Shown piece after piece: positions 33,567-40,794 of a stretch of 64,000 nucleotides of DNA (within the stretch, counting starts at the first letter, position 1; the number at the start of each line of letters is the position of its first letter). The notes beneath the pieces are model-generated. The model saw nothing but the letters and a program-made list of their open reading frames with translations. It ran no database searches and was not told the origin of the DNA. The stretch is taken from positions 62,001 through 126,000 of IMG/VR virus record IMGVR_UViG_3300024520_000049. One strand, 5' to 3'. The stretch is from a virus. A program made the position numbers and the translations under genes.

Positions 33567-34478
33567 ATGTCAAGAATCGAAGTAATTAACGAAGACCCGT
33601 ATTGTAAAGTCGACCTCTCCCCCGTGGAAGGTCTGAGAGACATGAACGTAACTCGCCTCTTCAACCCCGAGACAAACGCAATGGAGCCGATCCCGGGTAA
33701 GGGCGCGATCCACGCTGAGGGCTACAAGCTGGTAACCAACGAGCGTGTGCACCAGATGGTTCAGGACGTTCTTACCCGCTCGGGTCAGGAGTTCGAGCAG
33801 ATGCCTCTACGGCACGGCAGTAAGGCTGGCACGCATACTTGGGACGGTAAGCGCTTCAGCGCTCGCTGGCTGCTTAAGGACGTTAACACAGAGATCTCTG
33901 ATCCGACGACGCGTAGCAGAGCGCCACTGCACCTGGGTGTTGAAGCCATCAACTCCTACGACGGGAGCTGCAAGGTGGGTATTCAGTTCTTCGCTATGTC
34001 GATGCTCTGCCACAACCAGTTCTACAGCCACAACGTGCTGGGTGGATTCACGTTTCGTCATTACGAGAGCAGATCCTCAAATAGCCTGGACGGCGACATT
34101 GACGACGCGATGGGGCTGATCAGCCAGCAGGCGGTGCAGTTCGCCCAGGCAGGGCCTCTGCTGAGTAAGATGGCAGCCACCCCGGTGAGCGGCCCATTCC
34201 CAGGAGCACAAACCAACCTGGACGGGTATCTGGCCGTGCGTAGCCATCTGAAGAAGACATGGCGACCCTCGTACGATCCGCACGTGCTGGACGAGATGTC
34301 CCAAAATGGCATCACGAAGTCTCTCGGGATTGAGGAGCAAACTGCTCACTGCAACAACCTGTGGGGTTTGCTAAACGCCTACACGGCAGTGAGTACCCAC
34401 AAGATCGGCGGATTCAACGGCGTCAATTTGGGGCGTATCGCGATGGATTCATTTGTCGGATGGGCAAAAGCAGCGTAG
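33567..34478 (+). CDS. DUF932-like protein
   Basis: 303 aa from ATG 33567 with TTGGAGA upstream; the open frame upstream runs through the hairpin and is not used. The middle (APLHLGVEAINSYDGSCKVGIQFFAMSMLCHNQF) and the C-terminal helix (NNLWGLLNAYTAVSTHKIGG) resemble the phage/plasmid DUF932 family, whose biochemical role is unknown. It follows the hairpin-promoter region, so it may be separately expressed. Confidence 0.55.
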   Translation: MSRIEVINEDPYCKVDLSPVEGLRDMNVTRLFNPETNAMEPIPGKGAIHAEGYKLVTNERVHQMVQDVLTRSGQEFEQMPLRHGSKAGTHTWDGKRFSARWLLKDVNTEISDPTTRSRAPLHLGVEAINSYDGSCKVGIQFFAMSMLCHNQFYSHNVLGGFTFRHYESRSSNSLDGDIDDAMGLISQQAVQFAQAGPLLSKMAATPVSGPFPGAQTNLDGYLAVRSHLKKTWRPSYDPHVLDEMSQNGITKSLGIEEQTAHCNNLWGLLNAYTAVSTHKIGGFNGVNLGRIAMDSFVGWAKAA

Positions 34479-34534
34479 GTTAGTGGGCGGGGGTTTGCAT
34501 ACGGCAGGCCCTCGCCATTATCTCGGAGAAGTAA

Positions 34535-34831
34535 ATGGTTGAAGTTCGACTAATAGTTGAAGTGAAAGACGAAGATGGCCGGGTGGGCCGAAAATACATA
34601 GGGACTCACGCACCCAAATTGGACGAAGCAATAACGGCCTTTTTGGACCACGCATTCTACAATAGTGTCACGTTCATACGCGACACTTTATCTGAAGCAG
34701 GGCTGGAGTCTTTAGAGTACGATCCGCCCCCGAAGAAGAAGGCAGCTGCGACCCCAAAAGAGAAAGCAGCTACCCCACGCTCCGGCAGAGGAAGGAAAAA
34801 CGGCTCAAAGAAAGACGGCAAAGGTAAGTGA
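34535..34831 (+). CDS. small protein with basic, repetitive C-terminal tail
   Basis: 98 aa, RBS CGGAG. Residues 1-65 form a small alpha/beta unit (VRLIVEVKDEDGRVGRKYIG). The last 33 residues are Lys/Ala/Pro-rich with two KEKAATP-type repeats, a likely disordered nucleic-acid-binding tail. Function unknown. Confidence 0.55.
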   Translation: MVEVRLIVEVKDEDGRVGRKYIGTHAPKLDEAITAFLDHAFYNSVTFIRDTLSEAGLESLEYDPPPKKKAAATPKEKAATPRSGRGRKNGSKKDGKGK

Positions 34832-34834
34832 TAT

Positions 34835-35243
34835 ATGGGGCGGGGGCGGGTACAACAGCCCGGAAACCCTGCCCGAGTGGGCCACCACTCTATATCACCT
34901 ATACCCTGCTGCGGGTCGTTTATCCGCATATCGTCTGTACCACTTGATGAAAGTCCAAGAATATTGCTGTCCAATAGCTGCACAGAAGTTTGTCATGCCC
35001 CCAGAAGGGGCAGGCGACGAGTGGCTGGATACCTTGGATGACTGCGACAAGCGGCTCACTCCAGTATTGGTGCGTGGCAACACCGCGCACCACTGGGACG
35101 TTGGTAATGTCTTGTTCATATGCGATTTATGGGCGTCGACTTATCTACGATTCAGCTCGGCGGCTGAGTTCTGCAAGGCGTTCTGCCTTCAGTCAGTGCC
35201 ATCTAAACTCCATGTACCCACAGACAATGAACTGAGGCACTAG
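34835..35243 (+). CDS. hypothetical protein with apparent frameshift in a G-run near its start
   Basis: The coding signal runs in one frame from about 34849 (YNSPETLPEWATTLYHLYP) to the stop at 35241-35243, without a normal start upstream of TTG 34944/ATG 34947. A well-placed ATG at 34835, with AAGGT before it, is one base out of frame; dropping one G from the runs at 34837-34846 joins them and gives an N-terminus such as MGGGGYNSPETLP. So this is a homopolymer sequence error, a real frameshift mutation, recoding or a rare ATA start. No family recognised; the body is Cys-rich (EYCCPIA, LDDCDKR, EFCKAFCLQ). Confidence 0.5.
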
Positions 35244-35249
35244 AAGCTT

Positions 35250-35729
35250 ATGGCTGATCAATTAAACGCTCATGTGTATATCTTTGCCGACGGAAGCGCT
35301 GCAGGCGCGGGTGTTGGTGCATGGGCTTCACTGGTTATTGTACCAGCTACAGGTGTGAGCAAGCTCCTCTACGGGGTTGCAGGCGCCACAACAATTAACC
35401 GGTGCGAGCTTCAGCCAATCGTGGAAGCGCTGCGCTGGGTGAACGAGAACTTATCTCGCGGACTGCGAGTACGCATCGTCACAGACTCACAGCAGACTGC
35501 CCGCACAATGGGTGGAGAATTTGAGAAAAAGAGCAACTTGGACCTTTGGGCCGCCTACGAACATGAGGCGTCCGCTCAAAGTACTCGGGTTATATGGCAA
35601 CAGCGTAACTCGCACCCTTATATGGACTTAGTGGACGCTGTTGCGTATTCACTGCGAAAGTCCGTAAAGCCAATGACGGATAAACTTGATGAAACGAAAA
35701 TACAGGAGGTAAGTGTAGAAAACTTATGA
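35250..35729 (+). CDS. rnhA: ribonuclease H (RNase HI-like)
   Basis: 159 aa. Degrades RNA in RNA-DNA hybrids such as replication primers. The acidic active-site residues of the RNase H fold are in order: D14 in IFADGSAAG, E53 in NRCELQPIVEA, D79 in RIVTDSQQT and a C-terminal Asp in MDLVDAVAYS (D126/D129). Length is normal for the family. It overlaps the SbcD-like gene by four bases, at the front of a replication/recombination operon. Confidence 0.88.
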   Translation: MADQLNAHVYIFADGSAAGAGVGAWASLVIVPATGVSKLLYGVAGATTINRCELQPIVEALRWVNENLSRGLRVRIVTDSQQTARTMGGEFEKKSNLDLWAAYEHEASAQSTRVIWQQRNSHPYMDLVDAVAYSLRKSVKPMTDKLDETKIQEVSVENL

Positions 35730-36856
35730 GAATAATTCATATTGGAGATTGCCAGCTTGGCTATCGGCAGTACGGCTTGAAGCAACGGGAGACGGACTTC
35801 TTTGCTGCAACAACCTATGTCGTAGACAAAGCCATAGAGCTACATAAAGAGGGCCCTGAGGTGGGAGTCTTTATCTGGCCTGGCGACATGTTTGAGCATG
35901 CGAAGCCTCACGGCTACGTCGTGCAGTACCTGCAGCGACAGGTCACCCGGCTGAGAAACGCCGGCATCCCGAGCATTGGAGTCTCGGGCAACCATGGCGC
36001 ATCCGCGTCCTGGCTGGAAGTTTGCGGCATCCACACCTTCTTAAGCGTCCACGATGTGTGGGAGAAGGACGGGATATCGTTTTTCGGGATCAATAACTGC
36101 CCAGCTGGGCAGTTCATGGAGAAGCTCGAAGACGACGTACTCCTGCTTGGGGCTGAGGTGGAGTCCATCGATGTGCTGATCATCCATCAGTCTTTGGCGG
36201 AGCTCTGCGGGTTCCCCGGAGTTCAGCTGAGTGCTGAGGAGATGGTGCCACTGCTTCAGACTGTGAACACTCGCTATGTGGCGATGGGTGACATCCACGA
36301 ACTGAAGGTCGCAGATTTTGGCGGCGTGAAGTTCGCCTACCCAGGGGCGACAGAGGTCAACGACACTGCTGAGCCCAAGAACAAGCACTTCTTGGAAGTG
36401 AACATAACAAAGGAGTCCGGACCGGCAGTGGTTATCCATGATATCCCGGTGCGGAAAATCATCTCAGCTGTGATCCTTGCAGAGAAGGAGATGGACAAAG
36501 TCATCAACTCTCTGCGCGGAAGCAACTGCCTGGCAATTGTTTATGTCCATCGGGACATAGTCAACGGCCTACAGCGTGTACAGCAGCGTCTGAAAGAAGC
36601 GGAAGTGATGAACCGTGTTACTCTTTTAGACAAGGATGAGGATGGGGACGCCCCATCTATTCTCAGTGACGCGGCCAAACGCAAGCGCTGGGAGCGTAAA
36701 GAAAGTCTGATCAACATCCGTGAAGTCGTCACAGAGACGTATGCGGAAGATTCAGACGAGCATCATTTGATACTTCAGGCATTGAGTCGGCCTGGGGCTA
36801 TTGACGACGTGGTAAACGACTTCTTAGTAACGAAAGGATTGGGGCAAAATGAGTAA
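35726..36856 (+). CDS. sbcD: SbcD/Mre11-like nuclease subunit
   Basis: 376 aa, start overlapping the RNase H stop (ATGA), with AGGAGG 16 nt upstream. Metallophosphoesterase motifs in order: HIGDCQLGY (D8, but Gln10 where His is normal), PGDMFE (D54), SGNHG (N89-H90), IIHQSL (H154) and MGDIHE (D189, H191; usually GHxH). The pairing with a Rad50-like ATPase at 37250 supports an end-processing nuclease complex, as phage T4 gp47/gp46. The ligand changes could alter metal use or activity. Confidence 0.85.
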   Translation: MRIIHIGDCQLGYRQYGLKQRETDFFAATTYVVDKAIELHKEGPEVGVFIWPGDMFEHAKPHGYVVQYLQRQVTRLRNAGIPSIGVSGNHGASASWLEVCGIHTFLSVHDVWEKDGISFFGINNCPAGQFMEKLEDDVLLLGAEVESIDVLIIHQSLAELCGFPGVQLSAEEMVPLLQTVNTRYVAMGDIHELKVADFGGVKFAYPGATEVNDTAEPKNKHFLEVNITKESGPAVVIHDIPVRKIISAVILAEKEMDKVINSLRGSNCLAIVYVHRDIVNGLQRVQQRLKEAEVMNRVTLLDKDEDGDAPSILSDAAKRKRWERKESLINIREVVTETYAEDSDEHHLILQALSRPGAIDDVVNDFLVTKGLGQNE

Positions 36857-37253
36857 TAAAGCAGAGAAGGTCTCTAAGACGATTACCCAGGAGCGTTGGT
36901 ACACAAGCTACCTGGACGCCACAAATGACGCGAAAGACTTCATCAACACTGAAGGTGTTTTCAATGACCGTCAGCCCCGCCCCCGTGAATGGGATCTTGT
37001 TGTTGAGGTTGTGAAGGCTCAGCTCTACAAGGCCGAGACCGGCGGCGATAAACACAGGGTGGCGTACACCATAAACATCACCGGCACCGAGGACCGTATC
37101 AAGAAGTGGGGCAAAGAGTGCCGTAAGCTCTACGGGACAAACAAGAACTCGCTGCACATGTCTAACAACACGGATCTGGCGGCTTGTCGAGCTGAGGCTT
37201 CTGAACAGAAGGCAGCTTACAAGGCCTCTCAGCAGGAGTCAGCTGACGAGTGA
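36849..37253 (+). CDS. hypothetical, between the SbcD- and SbcC-like genes
   Basis: 134 aa, overlapping SbcD-like by 8 bp and SbcC-like by 4 bp (GTGA). Highly charged and helical, with a Lys/Glu-rich start (AEKVSKTITQERW) and an acidic Ser/Glu end (ASQQESADE). No family recognised. Tight overlap on both sides suggests an accessory protein of the nuclease complex. Confidence 0.5.
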   Translation: MSNKAEKVSKTITQERWYTSYLDATNDAKDFINTEGVFNDRQPRPREWDLVVEVVKAQLYKAETGGDKHRVAYTINITGTEDRIKKWGKECRKLYGTNKNSLHMSNNTDLAACRAEASEQKAAYKASQQESADE

Positions 37254-39415
37254 TTATTACAAAAATCACTCTTGACGGTTACCGGCAGCACCAGGAACTC
37301 GTCAAAGAGTTCACTGGGCCGGTGACTGCCTTCATCGGGGAAAACGGGACTGGTAAGTCTCATGCACTCGACGCCATACACTTCGGACTCACCGGTGATC
37401 TCCCCAATCAGAAGAAAGAGGAGATGATCAGCTGGGGCCGCGAGAAGGGGCAGGTGACTGTCGAGTTCGAGCATGAAGGTTACGAGGGGAAGGTCTCACG
37501 AGCTCTCCACAAAGCCTCCGCGTCGTTCTCGTACCGTGACACCACTTGTACCGGCGTACGCAAGGTCAACGAGGCCGTGGCACGCTGCACAGGTATGGAC
37601 AAGGAGCTCTGCCGCAATGGCATCTTTGTCCGCCAGGCGGAGATTGACGCAATCCTGTTTACGACGCCGGCAGATCGCCAGGTGGCGTGGCAGCGACTCA
37701 TCGGCCTCGCTGATGTACCTAAGATCCATGTGAAGTTCGGGCAGACTGTAAGTGCGCTGCCGGAGATTCAGGATTACACAATAACCATCGCCGAAGGCCT
37801 TGAGCGCCTGAACGAGATGGACCAGGAGATGGAAGACCTGGAGAACTGCCTGAAGATTACTAAATCTGGCAGCACCGGCGATATGGCGGCCCTGAAAGCG
37901 CGTACTGACGCACTGCGTCAGCTTCAGGGGGACATTCGGGGCACTGCACGGTTCTCCCAGGATCTTGCTACTGCCCGCGACCAAGTGGCCGCGAAGACCA
38001 AGACCCTCACTGAGCTGTCCGCGGTGGGGTTGGTGAATGTCCAGGAGACCGACGCCAAAATCGCAAACTTGGCGGAAAAGGCTGCAAACGTCAGCACGTA
38101 TTTGAGGGACGCAGCTTCGCACAAGAAGCACAAAGGTGTGCTGGATGGCTTGGCGTTGCCGGAGGAGGGCGCTGTGGAGAAAGTCTTCGCAGAGGTTGGT
38201 GAGCTCCAGATCGCTGTTGGCGAGGCACGGACCCAGCTAAGCATCCTGGGGTCTCTAGCGAAAGCTATGGAAGCCAACCCCAGATCCGCTGTGTGCATTC
38301 TTTGCGACCAGCCTCTCGATCCATCTACGGATGTCCTGTTCAGACTGACCAAAAAGCACGAGCTTTGGGACAGCAAGAACGTGGCAGCTACTGCGGAACT
38401 TAGCGGGAAGTCGCAGCAATGGACGATGCTGAATAACCAAGCCCAGGAGTACGCGGCCAAGGTGGCTGCTACGACGACGATGCTCGAGGACGCTGCAAAG
38501 GGTATGGCGACCATGCGAGATCGCATTGAGGGTGAAACTACGCCAGCACAGCTGGCGCAGGTCTCGAAGGTAGTTGGAGAGCTAAAGGTAGCCAGAGACC
38601 ACGCTGTCCGAGTGGGTCAGCAGCTTGAGAACGCGCAGGCAGATCTGGCGAGCTGGCAGGAGCATCTCACCGACGTGGGAGCTCGTGCCGACGCAGCAAT
38701 CGAGAAGATTCAGGCGGCAATGGCTGAACTTGGAGTAACGGAGCCAGGTTCGGTCGGCGCCGCTCTGGATGAGGCGGGCGGTGCAGAAGCCAAAGCGCAG
38801 GAAGTTCAGCTGGAGCTGGAGCGCCTGCTCGGTAAGCAGCAGCAGCTGGCTAAGGGTAGAGCCAGGCTTCAGGAAACCCTCGAGGACCTGAAGCAGCGGA
38901 AGGCGCGCGAGGCGGATTACGTCGAAGCGCTGACCACCCTGCGCAACGCCCGGGACTGGTTCCACCACAGTCACGGACCCAAGATACTCATAGCCAAGCT
39001 ACTGGGTGAAATAACACGAGGAGTCAATGACTTCCTTGAGCGGTTTGGATCGACATTCGGGGTCGTCGCTGACCCTGACCTGATGTCATTCCGCTATTAC
39101 TATCACGATGGCAGGCCTATGCCTGACGAGTTCCCCCCGGCTTCAGAACTATCTGGAGGCGAGAAAATCATCCTTGCGGTGTCATTCAGGTTTGCTTCAT
39201 ACTGCCTGTTTGCTGGACGTGTCGGGCTGCTAAGCCTGGACGAGCCGACAGTGTATCTCGACGATCGCAATGTCGGCAAATTCTGTCAGATGATGGAGCG
39301 GGTGAAGGAAGTAGCTACGGCTATGGATCTTCAGATCTTTCTGTCAACCCATGAGAGGAGTGTGATGCCCTATGCAGACACTCTTATTGATTTCGGCGAA
39401 AACACAACAGTATAA
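37250..39415 (+). CDS. sbcC: SbcC/Rad50-like ATPase
   Basis: 721 aa with a GTG start overlapping the previous stop (GTGA); AGGAG lies upstream. Walker A GENGTGKS (30-37), long coiled-coil arms, a zinc-hook CILC at 349-352, the ABC signature LSGGEK (634-639) and Walker B LLSLDEPTVY (D664-E665). It would form a DNA-end-tethering ATPase with the SbcD-like partner. Shorter than bacterial SbcC, as usual in phages. Confidence 0.9.
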   Translation: MIITKITLDGYRQHQELVKEFTGPVTAFIGENGTGKSHALDAIHFGLTGDLPNQKKEEMISWGREKGQVTVEFEHEGYEGKVSRALHKASASFSYRDTTCTGVRKVNEAVARCTGMDKELCRNGIFVRQAEIDAILFTTPADRQVAWQRLIGLADVPKIHVKFGQTVSALPEIQDYTITIAEGLERLNEMDQEMEDLENCLKITKSGSTGDMAALKARTDALRQLQGDIRGTARFSQDLATARDQVAAKTKTLTELSAVGLVNVQETDAKIANLAEKAANVSTYLRDAASHKKHKGVLDGLALPEEGAVEKVFAEVGELQIAVGEARTQLSILGSLAKAMEANPRSAVCILCDQPLDPSTDVLFRLTKKHELWDSKNVAATAELSGKSQQWTMLNNQAQEYAAKVAATTTMLEDAAKGMATMRDRIEGETTPAQLAQVSKVVGELKVARDHAVRVGQQLENAQADLASWQEHLTDVGARADAAIEKIQAAMAELGVTEPGSVGAALDEAGGAEAKAQEVQLELERLLGKQQQLAKGRARLQETLEDLKQRKAREADYVEALTTLRNARDWFHHSHGPKILIAKLLGEITRGVNDFLERFGSTFGVVADPDLMSFRYYYHDGRPMPDEFPPASELSGGEKIILAVSFRFASYCLFAGRVGLLSLDEPTVYLDDRNVGKFCQMMERVKEVATAMDLQIFLSTHERSVMPYADTLIDFGENTTV

Positions 39416-39427
39416 AGGATTAAAACT

Positions 39428-39727
39428 ATGAACATCAACATGCACATTATGGATCGCACAGGCGACGCGCAACTCATCGTTTCGGACGACGCAGCTCTGA
39501 TTGGCACGAAAGGTGGCGACAACAAGGAAAAGGATATCATCGATCAGGCCGCGGCGCAGCAACGGATCCTGGAGGAGTTCGGTAAAGGTAAATGGTTGCG
39601 AGTTGTGAAAAGCTCTGGGGAGTCTGAAACCATTACGGACGTAACCGACCTTACCGACGAGCGGATGAACAACATCTTCACAGATGCATTCGAAGTCGGT
39701 ATGTTCAACGCCATCGTTGGCGGATGA
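39428..39727 (+). CDS. candidate ubiquitin-like modifier ending in Gly-Gly
   Basis: 99 aa ending AIVGG with the stop directly after, so the di-glycine is the natural C-terminus. The N-terminal pair of strands (MNINMHIMDRTGDAQLIVSD) followed by a helix (DQAAAQQRILEEF) and C-terminal strands fits a beta-grasp arrangement. It overlaps the JAMM protease gene (ATGA), which overlaps the E1-like gene (ATGA). Such Ubl-JAMM-E1 triads are known in bacterial ubiquitin-like and PRTRC systems. Sequence similarity to ubiquitin itself is not visible; assignment rests on the GG end and the neighbours. RBS AAAGGA. Confidence 0.5.
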   Translation: MNINMHIMDRTGDAQLIVSDDAALIGTKGGDNKEKDIIDQAAAQQRILEEFGKGKWLRVVKSSGESETITDVTDLTDERMNNIFTDAFEVGMFNAIVGG

Positions 39728-40176
39728 GGGTAACACCCTTCCCGAGGGGCCTCCTCGTTCGCAGCCGGAACTACCTGTTGGCGGATCCGACTGTTGAGCG
39801 AGGGGCACTCATTACAACTGATTGGGGCTTAACGCCCTTTACGAACATAGCCAATCCTCCGGTCTCACGCATTCGCATGGGGCCGGAGGATTTTGGCGTC
39901 TATGCGGACATGATGATGTTCGGCGCAGTGTGGGGCTGGGTGCACTCCCACCCTCACTGGCCGCCATTTCCGAGCCACACGGACATTATGAATCACCCCG
40001 GACCTATCACCATGCTGATCTACTCCATACCTATGGACGCGTTCGGTTTATACAGCGCGGAGGAGGTCAACGCTCTGTACGAGCTTTACACCAATGGCCC
40101 GGGGACAGAGACGACGATGATCGACGAGATTGACAAGTGGAAAGAGACAAAAGGTAAGGAATTTATACGGTTATGA
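39724..40176 (+). CDS. JAB/JAMM (MPN) metalloprotease
   Basis: 150 aa. The JAMM zinc motif is complete: HSHPHWPPFPSHTD, with H74, H76, S84 and D87; a nearby Glu (E25) could serve as the catalytic acid. The N-terminal PFTNIANPP and MGPEDF segments resemble phage and PRTRC-A type JAB proteins. JAMM enzymes remove ubiquitin-like proteins or process their C-termini. The tail-assembly K-type JAB of lambdoid phages is an alternative family, but that protein is fused to NlpC/P60 and lies in tail operons, unlike this one next to E1. Confidence 0.82.
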   Translation: MRVTPFPRGLLVRSRNYLLADPTVERGALITTDWGLTPFTNIANPPVSRIRMGPEDFGVYADMMMFGAVWGWVHSHPHWPPFPSHTDIMNHPGPITMLIYSIPMDAFGLYSAEEVNALYELYTNGPGTETTMIDEIDKWKETKGKEFIRL

Positions 40177-40784
40177 AAGACAGCACAGAACGCACGGCGA
40201 TTATCGGCGCAGGAGGTATCGGGAGTCATTTCTTGCGACTCCTGCACCAGATGATCACACATAAGCAGTTGGGCGCAGATGTCCGATTTGACGATTTTTG
40301 CGTGTTCGACTTTGATGTCGTTGAGCCCAAAAATTGCCGGCACCAGGACTACGACCTTACGGAGGTAGGCCTACCCAAAGCCGCGGTGATGACTCTGCGC
40401 TATGATATACCCCACCAGGTGAAAGCGTTCATCGAGGATGACGTTCCTTTCTGGGGATCCTATATTATTTGCGCAGACAATGCTGCGGTTCGCCGCATCG
40501 TATTTGAGCACGCGGTGCAGACAAAGAAGAGGTTTCTCGACATGCGGTCAGAAGGCGATATGTACGCAATCTACACAGACCGCTGCCCGTTGGAGAAACT
40601 CATGAGCTCTCTGGGCCCTGATCCGTCTTCAGAGCAGGGCTTCTCATGCCAGCGCCCTTCTGACGTAGCGCAGGGCATCATCCAACTCGGCAACTTCTTC
40701 GCGGCGCCCGCGGGGATGGATGTCTGGCTGCGGATGTGCCGCAAAACGATATACCCAGCTGCACGTGTGCAGTCAATCATATGA
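40173..40784 (+). CDS. ThiF/E1-like ubiquitin-activating enzyme
   Basis: 203 aa, ATGA overlap with the JAMM gene. Rossmann nucleotide loop IIGAGGIGSH (10-19), acidic adenylation segment FDFDVVEPKNCRHQ (45-58) and CADNAAVRR (100-108) define an E1/ThiF adenylation domain. A C-terminal Cys159 (EQGFSCQRPSD) could be the thioester Cys. It would adenylate the C-terminal Gly of the upstream 99-aa protein. The short size fits PRTRC-type ThiF proteins rather than full ThiF/MoeB. No E2-like gene is obvious. Confidence 0.82.
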   Translation: MKDSTERTAIIGAGGIGSHFLRLLHQMITHKQLGADVRFDDFCVFDFDVVEPKNCRHQDYDLTEVGLPKAAVMTLRYDIPHQVKAFIEDDVPFWGSYIICADNAAVRRIVFEHAVQTKKRFLDMRSEGDMYAIYTDRCPLEKLMSSLGPDPSSEQGFSCQRPSDVAQGIIQLGNFFAAPAGMDVWLRMCRKTIYPAARVQSII

Positions 40785-40794
40785 GGAGGCTACT

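Noticed and set aside
34835-35041. 68-codon forward ORF beginning at 34835
   Set aside because: Its translation is unlike a protein and runs out of frame with a strong coding signal; it is better explained as the start of the adjacent frame with a G-run shift.
39724-40176. Reading the JAMM protein as lambda-type tail-assembly protein K
   Set aside because: No NlpC/P60 domain and no tail genes adjacent; it overlaps an E1-like gene and a Gly-Gly protein instead. The tail reading remains possible only if the neighbours are unrelated.
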